Assembly (NCBI GenBank): GCA_000507305.1
Contig: DF240994.1
Location: 29,985-93,984 of the forward strand
Length of the DNA: 64,000 bases
DNA from: Breviolum minutum Mf 1.05b.01
Lineage: Eukaryota > Sar > Dinophyceae > Suessiales > Symbiodiniaceae
Reading direction: 5' to 3'
This document shows, piece after piece, positions 24,905 to 32,900 of the stretch (position 1 is the stretch's first letter; each line of letters opens with the position of its first letter). The notes under the pieces are model-generated. The model was given only the letters and a program-made list of their open reading frames with translations, was not told the origin of the DNA and made no database searches. Both the position numbers and the translations under genes were made by a program.

Positions 24905-24925
24905 GCTCAAGTGTTTGGCCCAAAC
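24900..24925 (+). other. Relic of the dinoflagellate spliced leader at the element's 5' end
   Basis: The element begins GCTCAAG and, with the shared G of the duplication, GGCTCAAG (24904-24911), which is the exact 3' end of the known dinoflagellate spliced leader (…TTTTGGCTCAAG). Directly after it, TTTGGCCCAA (24914-24923) differs by one base from TTTGGCTCAA and may be a second, older relic. The position at the boundary suggests that a trans-spliced mRNA was reverse-transcribed. The match is short, so the second copy is uncertain. Confidence 0.65.
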
Positions 24926-24964
24926 CTTTCAGCAGGTATGAGCACGTTCAACTAAGGGTCAGCG
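24912..24964 (+). other. Short 5' UTR with a five-codon upstream ORF
   Basis: About 55 nt separate the leader relic from the ORF1 start. ATG at 24938 opens a five-codon frame ending in TAA at 24953-24955, ten bases before the ORF1 ATG. It could modulate initiation. No promoter motif was recognised. Confidence 0.55.
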
Positions 24965-26683
24965 ATGGAACATCTTCGTTGTTTGGGTGGTGAAAGGGCA
25001 TCACCCCCAAAATTCTCGGAAGTAACCATCAATGGTTATTTGCCGAATTCTAGTACCTGGTTGCAAGGAGCTTGCGAAAGTCATGGTGCAGTTTTTGTCC
25101 AATTTGTAGGTGGTAGCCCTCCACTTCTTACTGATGGGACAATCCTGAACATTTGGAATTTTAGCATTGAACTCCTCCACGGGAACACGGTCTTTGTGGT
25201 GGATTTTGCTGGGGATGCGAGGTGGGTGATCCGTAAGCAGGCTAGTGGTCCTCTTACTCCCAGTTTTGCTGAACTTTGCTGTGGTTTGGGTGGATGGACT
25301 TGCGGCATGGATGTCATGAACAAATCCTTGAAAGATGTCGGTTATACCATCATGGTTGATATCGATGAAGGTGTAGCAAAGGCTGCTGCATATAGATTGA
25401 ATTTCCCATGTATGAGTGTGGACGAAGCCTACTCTCTGATTTCTGATGGGTGTATCCTCTCCAACATCGTCATTATTGGTGATATTCGGGACAAGCGGGT
25501 TTGGACCATCATTAGTGTCTTGGGGGTGCAGACTATCCTCACTTCTCCTCCTTGTCCGCCTTGGTCTAATGCGGCAAGGAAGGAAGGACTCTCTACAAAA
25601 GATGGTTTGGTTTTCCCCTCTTTGATCCAGATGGCTGAACATGTTGGGGTCCGACTGATTGTGGCTGAAAATGTGGCTTCCATTCAACTGCATCAACATG
25701 TTGGTCCCCTCCGGTACTTTGCAAAGAAGTGCGGTTTTACCATGGTGCATAGTGACTCCATTGATGCTTTTCCTTTCTTACCAATCAAGAGGAATAGATG
25801 GATTGCGGCATTTGCTCGTCATGACCTAGTCCCTGATCGAGAAATTTTGGATATGGTCAATGAGTACAAGTTCCCAAGAATTAAGATGCCTCCTGCAACG
25901 ATGGGGGCACGTGATTGTCTTCATCCCTCACTTCAGGATTATGAGAAGATTGAATTGCAGCCTTCTTCTTTGGCCATGGTGAAAATGTGTTGTGGGGAGT
26001 TTCTACCCAAGAGTTTTGTGAAAGTCCCTGGATCTTCGATTTTGCAGTCACGAATCAAGACAAGCAAGGATCCCTTACAATCTGCTATGGCTAGCTATGG
26101 ATCCCAGCATGAACTTGATGATCAGCTTTTGAGAGAAAAGGGTCTTTTTACAATCCTTTGCAGTCAAAACGATGATCGTAGTCAACCACGTTACTATTCA
26201 CCCTTTGAATTCTTGTCGAGTATGGCTTGGCCGGCAAATGTAGTTTTGCCCTCTGACATCAAACAAGCTTGGAAAGCTGCTGGGAACTCTATCACGATTC
26301 CACACGTTGTCCTGGCGTTGTTCAAGCCCCATGCTGTCCTTGGAAAGAATTCTCCTTGGGGAAGCATGATTTTCAATTTGAGAGATTTGATGTCTGTGGT
26401 TCTCAGCGAAAGGATCACTTTGACTCATTTCAGGCAAGTTGTCAATGAATTTCGGCAGTTGGAGCCTTGTACAGCTCTTTCGACCCAAGGTGGATCGAAT
26501 GATGCCAGCAATGTGAACGCCACTCATCCATCATCCAGTCCTGGTCCTGGTCTGTCAGTGGTTGAGTCTGTCATGTCTAAAGAAATCCCCGAAGTGGTTG
26601 TGAAAGAAGGGACCCAAAACAAGGTTGAGCACAATTTGGTTGAAAGCCCTCCAGTTCGAATTGTTCAACAGCAACAGTGTTGA
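24965..26683 (+). CDS. ORF1: C5 cytosine DNA methyltransferase
   Basis: 572 residues, with ATG in a good context (GCGATGG). It transfers a methyl group from S-adenosylmethionine to carbon 5 of cytosine in DNA. Motif I is FAELCCGLGGW (101-111). An acidic residue for cofactor binding follows in VDIDEG (131-136). Motif IV is SPPCPPW with catalytic C197. Motif VI is AENV (234-237), with E235. Motif VIII is KRNRW (275-279). Motif IX-like RYYSPFEFLSSMAWP is at 409-423, and motif X AGNSI at 439-443. All key residues are present, so it may be active. Residues 1-95 and the tail after about 460 match nothing I know. The target-recognition region between motifs VIII and IX is about 130 residues. Its position as first ORF suggests it could methylate the element's own new DNA. 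It ends in an 80-nt overlap with the ORF2 frame. The subfamily was not determined. Confidence 0.93.
   Translation: MEHLRCLGGERASPPKFSEVTINGYLPNSSTWLQGACESHGAVFVQFVGGSPPLLTDGTILNIWNFSIELLHGNTVFVVDFAGDARWVIRKQASGPLTPSFAELCCGLGGWTCGMDVMNKSLKDVGYTIMVDIDEGVAKAAAYRLNFPCMSVDEAYSLISDGCILSNIVIIGDIRDKRVWTIISVLGVQTILTSPPCPPWSNAARKEGLSTKDGLVFPSLIQMAEHVGVRLIVAENVASIQLHQHVGPLRYFAKKCGFTMVHSDSIDAFPFLPIKRNRWIAAFARHDLVPDREILDMVNEYKFPRIKMPPATMGARDCLHPSLQDYEKIELQPSSLAMVKMCCGEFLPKSFVKVPGSSILQSRIKTSKDPLQSAMASYGSQHELDDQLLREKGLFTILCSQNDDRSQPRYYSPFEFLSSMAWPANVVLPSDIKQAWKAAGNSITIPHVVLALFKPHAVLGKNSPWGSMIFNLRDLMSVVLSERITLTHFRQVVNEFRQLEPCTALSTQGGSNDASNVNATHPSSSPGPGLSVVESVMSKEIPEVVVKEGTQNKVEHNLVESPPVRIVQQQQC
26604..26683 (+). 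other. ORF1/ORF2 overlap, +1 frame change
   Basis: The ORF1 frame stays open to TGA at 26681-26683, while the next frame (+1) is open from 26604 after an upstream TGA. The first codon used for ORF2 in this track is TTG, and the first in-frame ATG is about 80 codons in. ORF2 is therefore unlikely to start on its own ATG here. Either a frameshift or an old indel links the two. A (CAA/CAG)-rich stretch GTTCAACAGCAACAGTGTTG lies in the overlap. Confidence 0.55.
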
Positions 26684-27674
26684 GTGTGAGCCCCCAATTG
26701 TTGTGAAATCCCGAAGAACCAATTGCAAGGACCCTTTGTGGGAAGCGGCTAATGAGTATGAACCATGTAGCCCTGGAATTGAAATTGCAGATTCAATTTT
26801 AGAGTGTGCCAAAATCATCCCACGAGATTCGTCCGACCCTGCCCGTTCGTTGCATCCGGCATTCGACATGGTTAAGGATCATAAAGGCGAAAGTGGGATC
26901 AAAGGGAAAAGGCCATTTCAAGATCATGACACATGGGGGTTAGATTCTTTCCGTGAAGAGCCTGATTTTCATGAAAGTAAGGTTGGCCGATTCTGTGTTG
27001 ATCATGACATGTGGTTGAGAGACATGGAAAAGAAGCTTTTCGATACCGGTGTTGCACGAATTTGGCCAATGACTCGCATGGTCTTGTTTGTAAATGCATT
27101 GAACCATTGGAATGTCTTGATTCCCGTTGAGTATCAACTCTCTGTGATGGGTATGTTCAAGAAGATCCTTCCACATGCCATTCCTCAGAACTTTCAAGGG
27201 GTGCAAGTCAATGGACAAGAGGTATGCCCTGGGTCAATCCCTGCCGGTCTTGGGAAATTGGTGATTTCATTCCTTCCCTTGGAGTGTCAAGTACCCATTG
27301 TTTTCATGAATGGTGAAGTCAAATCGATTGGATGTGATGTTACTACCACCTGTGAAGAACTGATTCAAAAGATTTGTGAGGGGTTTGGTTTACATTCCTC
27401 ATCCTTTAGGATTGTTTGCGATGATCTCCCTATCAGTAGGAAGTCATTTGTTTTGGGATTTAAAGACGGACAACGGAAGATTGTCAAAGCGATCTTCGTG
27501 AAGTTGCCATCAGATGTACCAACAGTGTACAGCCCAGTTGATTTCACGATTCCTCCAAAGCATTCGGATGTGTTTGTGCCAGCCCCGATGTGTAGCATTC
27601 GAATGGCTGCCCGACATCCAGTTTGGTCAACTGTCAGGACTGTGTCTGGTGTCTTTGGATGCATCAATTGGTGA
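26625..27674 (+). CDS. ORF2: LINE-encoded protein with a possible ubiquitin-like region
   Basis: About 350 residues, unrecognised by family. Residues 1-110 are hydrophilic. Residues 130-190 hold a mixed hydrophobic segment (PMTRMVLFVNALNHWNVLIP at 148-167). Residues 222-280 resemble a ubiquitin-like beta-grasp fold: two short beta strands (VPIVFMNGEVKSIGCDV), a helix (CEELIQKICEGFG), then FRIVCDDLPI and SFVLGF. This is a pattern reading, not a search. The frame lacks a convenient ATG. It ends at 27674 where the similarity continues in the next frame, so ORF2 and ORF3 were probably one protein. The function may be RNA binding or particle assembly, as for LINE ORF1p or Gag, but that is inferred from position. 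Confidence 0.75.
   Translation: MSTIWLKALQFELFNSNSVECEPPIVVKSRRTNCKDPLWEAANEYEPCSPGIEIADSILECAKIIPRDSSDPARSLHPAFDMVKDHKGESGIKGKRPFQDHDTWGLDSFREEPDFHESKVGRFCVDHDMWLRDMEKKLFDTGVARIWPMTRMVLFVNALNHWNVLIPVEYQLSVMGMFKKILPHAIPQNFQGVQVNGQEVCPGSIPAGLGKLVISFLPLECQVPIVFMNGEVKSIGCDVTTTCEELIQKICEGFGLHSSSFRIVCDDLPISRKSFVLGFKDGQRKIVKAIFVKLPSDVPTVYSPVDFTIPPKHSDVFVPAPMCSIRMAARHPVWSTVRTVSGVFGCINW
27514..27674 (+). other. ORF2/ORF3 overlap, +1 frame change
   Basis: The protein-like sequence of ORF2 carries on in frame 1 at about 27650 (SLDASIGEALTML). The ATG at 27514 in that frame precedes about 45 residues of out-of-frame peptide that overlaps the coding part of ORF2. A one-base indel near 27640-27660 or a +1 frameshift explains the pair. 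Confidence 0.55.
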
Positions 27675-29928
27675 GGCCTTGACCATGTTATTTCCCGATT
27701 TGACATTCAAATGCAGCATCGTTGTCGCCAATTTGGGGGAATACATGCCTGATGGTTTGAAAGTCCGATGTTTGAATCAATATGTTAGACATGAGGTGGC
27801 TTTTCATTCAACCAAGGATTTCCCTGTGACGGATTTGGAACTAATCGAGAAAGTATCTTTTCCTGATCAAATGAAGATTGGTGACCCAGATCGCCAAGAA
27901 CAGCCTGTTGTCAAGAGATGGATCAAGTCTCCATTCCAGTCCAAAGCATCTGAGAAGCACTTCTATCAGAATGCCTCCCTTGTGAAAATTGCCGGATCCT
28001 ATTTTGCACATGCCGATTCAAAACAGGCTTTGTTGGTGCTACAAGATGGTAAGTGCATTGACCCCCGTACTTTGATCAAAGATGTCCCTGAGATTTCCAT
28101 CATCACCATTAGGGCTTGTCCATTGTTGGGTGGGGCAAAGAATGCGGATATTCGCAAGATGTTGCATGATCAACTGCTGGCAAGGGGGGTTGGTGAAGAC
28201 GACATTCCTGCCAGGATTGATGCAGTACTTGCCAAGATTCAACCTGATAAGTTGAGAATGCATGTGGCAGAGGCCGACCTGAAGCAATGGAGTTCCATCA
28301 AGCACTTGGCGAATGAGGCAAAGATTCGTTTGATCACAGTTGATGAGCTTCGTAAATTCCAATCGGCCAAAAAGACTGAAAGAGCAGAGACACAGAGCTC
28401 AGCTTCCACTGCAGGTCCCAAAAGCACGGCTTCGTCATCCAGAAAAGCTGCTGACATGTCTGAGGTCAAAGTCGATCTTTCGTACTTTATGGCAGCAGAT
28501 AAAGCAGTTACCCCGTTGGCATCAGAACATTTTGGTCCTGATGCAGTTGGAGTGGCAGTGATGCACGCTGACAAAGCTGAAAAGTTTCTTCCACCATCCA
28601 AGTTATCGTCAGACCATCTTGCAATAGTGGCAGTCGGTGTTAAGAGCATTGGAAACACGCAGAGCAGAATGATCCCTGCTACAAACTGCAAGGGCGAGCC
28701 AGTGTTGGTCGCAGCATGTCTGTTGAACTTTGGTGATGTTGAGGTTACCTTTCAAAATGGTAACGTAACCGCAGAGTTGCATGGACAGGATGCCATGGTC
28801 ATTGAGTTTTCCATCATCCGCAAGGAGACCGAAAAGTGGGACTTGGTTAAGTCACCAATGTTATATCTTGGCCAGAACTTTTCCGACATCAAGAATGCCA
28901 AGATTTTGTCATCATGGGCAGTCCGTTTTTTCACTGATGCCAAAAAGCAGACAGAACATTCCAAGGCTGACTATGTCCATGGTTTCTTTCGGGTGTTGGT
29001 GTCGCAAGTTGATGGTATCATTGCAAAGAGTGGTTGGGCAGGTGTTTACATGACCCCAAAGAATGTTTCCAAGAGACCTCATGAAGCATATCAGATCATC
29101 AATGTTCCAAACAGATCCATTGAAGAACTCAGAGCATTGGCGCAGAAAACGTTGTATGCCCTCGGAGTAGTTAGGACTAATTCATCCTTAGCCATTCGTT
29201 GTCGCAGAGAGCATGGAAATCAAGTCCAGAAAGCATTGTTCCCTGACATGCCTGCACCAGAGGTTGGCCAATTCGAAGCTGGCGATCTGCTTTTCACCTT
29301 GAAGCATGTATCAGTGTTTGTGCCAGCAAGTGAGTTGACCAAAGCATTGGGTGAGTTAGGTTGGGAAGGTGCAAAAGCACTCCGTCCTTTGGGTGCTTCA
29401 TCGTGGAGTGTTGCGGCCAAGAGAGCACCACCGGCAAGTCATCTATGCATCAATGGTGAGTTTGCTGTAGTCGTTCCAAATGCCAAGACATCATCTGGTG
29501 TGGTATCAGGATTCAGAATTCCAAAAGATGCCAATGTGTCCCCAGTTGCCAGCGAATGCCTTTCAACCCCCAGTGTGGTTTCAGGCCCTGCACGCATTGA
29601 TGAGTTGAGACTTTCATTGCAAACAGAGATCAAGTCACTTGTGGATGCCAAGATGTCAGTGCAGCAAGATGAGATTGAAAAGATCAAGCAATCCGTCAAG
29701 ACCACCAGTGATGATGTGAAGGAGCTTCGTGAGAATCAAGTTCAGTCAGAGGCCCGAATCAAGCAAGACATTGAAGGTACTTTGAAAACAAGTGCAGCCA
29801 ACATGTTGAACCAGATGTCCACCATGTTCCAGAATTTGCAGACGTCGCTGACCGAAAGATTGGAGAAGATTGAGAACAAAGAAGACCCAGAGAGTCAAGA
29901 ATCCAAGAGACAGAAAAGGCAATCTTGA
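27514..29928 (+). CDS. ORF3: gag/ORF1p-like protein with C-terminal coiled coil
   Basis: 804 codons from ATG 27514, but the first ~45 residues are likely out-of-frame and the genuine part starts near 27650. Residues about 150-209 again resemble a beta-grasp, ending in ITIRACPLLGGAK, reminiscent of the ubiquitin terminus. A helix-rich segment (NADIRKMLHDQLLARGVGED) and a basic linker follow. Residues 693-785 form a heptad-like coiled coil (RIDELRLSLQTEIKSLVDAK and onward), ending in a basic tail KRQKRQS. A coiled coil with basic ends is typical of LINE ORF1p trimers, so RNA binding and assembly are likely. The frame ends at TGA 29926-29928, directly followed in the same frame by ORF4. Confidence 0.82.
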   Translation: MYQQCTAQLISRFLQSIRMCLCQPRCVAFEWLPDIQFGQLSGLCLVSLDASIGEALTMLFPDLTFKCSIVVANLGEYMPDGLKVRCLNQYVRHEVAFHSTKDFPVTDLELIEKVSFPDQMKIGDPDRQEQPVVKRWIKSPFQSKASEKHFYQNASLVKIAGSYFAHADSKQALLVLQDGKCIDPRTLIKDVPEISIITIRACPLLGGAKNADIRKMLHDQLLARGVGEDDIPARIDAVLAKIQPDKLRMHVAEADLKQWSSIKHLANEAKIRLITVDELRKFQSAKKTERAETQSSASTAGPKSTASSSRKAADMSEVKVDLSYFMAADKAVTPLASEHFGPDAVGVAVMHADKAEKFLPPSKLSSDHLAIVAVGVKSIGNTQSRMIPATNCKGEPVLVAACLLNFGDVEVTFQNGNVTAELHGQDAMVIEFSIIRKETEKWDLVKSPMLYLGQNFSDIKNAKILSSWAVRFFTDAKKQTEHSKADYVHGFFRVLVSQVDGIIAKSGWAGVYMTPKNVSKRPHEAYQIINVPNRSIEELRALAQKTLYALGVVRTNSSLAIRCRREHGNQVQKALFPDMPAPEVGQFEAGDLLFTLKHVSVFVPASELTKALGELGWEGAKALRPLGASSWSVAAKRAPPASHLCINGEFAVVVPNAKTSSGVVSGFRIPKDANVSPVASECLSTPSVVSGPARIDELRLSLQTEIKSLVDAKMSVQQDEIEKIKQSVKTTSDDVKELRENQVQSEARIKQDIEGTLKTSAANMLNQMSTMFQNLQTSLTERLEKIENKEDPESQESKRQKRQS

Positions 29929-29931
29929 CTA
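29926..29931 (+). promoter_or_regulatory. Possible stop-readthrough site, TGA CTA
   Basis: ORF3 ends at TGA, followed by CTA in the same frame, and the next 1,900 codons are open. UGA CUA is the best-known leaky stop context in eukaryotic and viral genes. Readthrough would fuse the ORF3 protein to the ORF4 enzyme in a minority of products, a Gag-Pol-like ratio. It could also be a chance nonsense mutation. Confidence 0.5.
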
Positions 29932-32900
29932 TATCGTGTGCTGGTAGCTTTTTGGCTACCCCTGACATGTATCATATCGTGTTTTGTTGCTGAGAGACAA
30001 TTCGTTGCTTCAGGGAATCCAGGCATACTTGGAGCCATCGCATGTTTTTGCAGTTTTTTGTATGGTGTGTTTCTCATGTGGTTTGGCCACAGTCGAGGAC
30101 ATGAACGCCAATTTGCATTCAAATCCAGATTTGTTGGAAGACGTAGGGTACCTGCAATCTCTCGTAGGTTGTGTGTGAACAGTCGCATGATTTCCTTACG
30201 TCAACATGCCAATATCCATGTCCATTATCAGGCACAGCATGGAACTTGGAAAATAATTACTTTTCATAGTGTGCAAGTTGCAAAGAAATTCATTGATGAA
30301 AGGCATCATAGTCATTTATCAACTGTGCCGTTCAAGTGTTGGGTCTCATCACCAAGATGTGACCTTCAAGGGACCGTCAGACTTTTACCTTCGGAGTGTC
30401 TGTTGTGTCAGGAAAAAACAAGTTTTAGGCACAGAGTCTTGAAAAAACCCTCATTTGTTTGTCAACTTTTTGCTGGGTTTCTGAAAATCAAGACATTTTG
30501 CCATGATGTTTTGAGCAGAGTGTTTAGGGCCACCCATTGTGCCTGCAGACTTCCCTGCTTGTGGACGATGATCTTGTGCGTTTGTATCCAAACAGCCTCC
30601 CATTCAGATTTGAAACAGTCTGATTTGAGGAAGACAAAGAACAATAGATGTGGCCTCTGCCTGTGGAGTCCCAAAAAACTGGCACGTTGGTTTGGGAAGG
30701 TGCATACTCCAAGTGTGATATCATACTTCCTCTTTGAGAATAGTTTTTTAAGACAGAATTCGTTTTATGATGAAGATCCCAGTGATTTCAATCCATTTTT
30801 TGACATTATTCATGGTCTCTTCTGCAACCTTGTAAGTTTGGTAGACCATATGCAATTATTCCTAAATTGGTCAAAGCATGGTAGGGCGTTTTTCTCCCAC
30901 GAGTTTCAGAAAATCCCAGCGAATTCTGGAACGAATTTCCCCTATCATTGTCAGGGCAATACGCATCCCAAGCTTTGCATTTGGCTTTTCGTGATTTTCA
31001 CCCTTGTCCTTAGAATTGGCGAAGCCCAGAATCCAGGCCCAGTGGTTGAGAATCTTGATGATTGTACGCTGTCATCTAACAAATCCGATTTCCTGTGGGT
31101 TGGTGCATGTAACCCTACTCAACTTTTAGGAAAAGAAGAAGTTTGTGAGTCTTGGGGTCAAGGCATTTGGACATATGCTGAAACCTCCACAACCCCTAAA
31201 GCTGCCTTGGCTATTCAAAGTCGGTTCAAGAAATTTGGCTCCTCCATCCTTTTTGGGGAACATGTGAAACCTCAGACCTCATCAACCCTTTTCAGGGGAA
31301 GGGCAGGTGGTGTTGCAATCTCTTCAGGGTTTCCTGTTCGCAAACACATCCATCCTCAGCCCGAGTGGTTAGTGAAAAGTACTCGTTTTGTGGATGCAGT
31401 TGTGCATGTACAAGGCCATTTGCCTATATATGTCTCTTCGATATATGGTGTTGCAGGTAAATGCTCTAGTCATCCCATGGAATTAACTGAAGACATCCTC
31501 AACCAGGCAGCAAATAGAGCTGTTAAGTATAAGGGACCTGCGTTGATATGTGGTGACTTTAATGCTGACATTTCCTCCATGCAAGCTTGGAAAAATTTAG
31601 AAATGCAAGGTTGGTATGACTTAGCCCTTCTTGATTCCAGAATCTATGATAGGCAAACTCAGCCTACCTCCAAATTTGGAAATCGACACTCCTATATCTT
31701 AGCTAATGGTGAAATGTGCAGATCCTTCGTTTCATGCAGAATCTCTGAAGAATATGAATTTGACTCTCACCCACTTTTGGTTGGTTGTTTTAGAATCAGT
31801 TCTTTGACAACTCCAGCTAAACAGTGGATTCTCCCTAAATCATTGGACCAGCTCCTTTTTGATAATGATAGTATTGTGGCAAATGCTCAGCAGGTTTGTC
31901 ATGATCGAAAACATTTGTTTGATGCGATGCTCAAGTCAGGGGATATGAACGGTGCGGCACGTCAACTTTCAATTGCTATCGAAGATACTTTCAAAAAGTC
32001 TGCAGTTGATGTTGAGGGAAACAAAGTTCATGTTCCTCCAGGGTTCTTAGGTAGAGGACGTAAGAGCCCTTTACAAGTCAAGCGCAATTTTGTTCCATGT
32101 GTCAAACCTAGTAGACATGGTGATTTTTCCCCCCTTATGAGCCAGACTACTAAGGGACTTAGATCATATATCAAGCAACTTCGGAGATTACAAGCTCTTC
32201 ACCAACAGCTGAGTAGTTTCAACTCTACGCACAACATTGAAGCAAAGAAAGCATGTGAAGTACTTTGGAACACTGTAGTGAAGGCCCATGGTTTCCGGGG
32301 TGGCTTTCCTAAATGGATTAGTGATCATGTCGATCCGCTGGTCCCTTTGAGCTTGCCTTCTCTAGATTTCGTTACCAGGATCTTTGAGTGCTTTCAGAAG
32401 TTTGTACAGAATGAACAACATAATTTCTTCCTGAATCAATCTGCAGTCAAGAAGCTTAATCTTCTAGAAGACATTGAAAAGGGTGGTAGGGAGTGTTTTA
32501 GAGCCGTGAGAGATGAGCCAACTCCACCATTAGCGACCATCACATGGACCAGCACCATCCCTATCCCTAAAATTCGTTGGGCCAAGTCAGGTCGTAAAAG
32601 TTTGCCCTATCACAAAGAGCATAAGGTGGATCCAAATTTCCCTATTGTGTTTCAAGGGCAGTCCCGTAACGTTATCAGAGTCAAGCCTGGTCTTGTTGAA
32701 TTGGACGAACCCGTGACACTTAAGAATGGTCATGAAAATTTCTTTACCCAAAAAATCACAAGTGCTGACGTTTCCGATGTGCATAACGGCCTCATTTGTG
32801 AGTGGGGTAAACTGTGGAATAGAGATTCAGCCAATGACTCATCCCAGGGTTGGACTGAAGCTGCAGAATTCGTTTCCTCTCTCCAAGATTGTCCCACATG

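Noticed and set aside
25001-25750. 249-residue minus-strand ORF
   Set aside because: Lies antisense to the methyltransferase motifs and has no recognised domain; it is a shadow frame.
28239-28691. 150-residue minus-strand ORF within ORF3
   Set aside because: Antisense shadow of the ORF3 protein, with no recognised domain.
30013-30027. SGNPGI near the start of ORF4, considered as a 2A end
   Set aside because: Lacks the final Pro, and the upstream context is not 2A-like.
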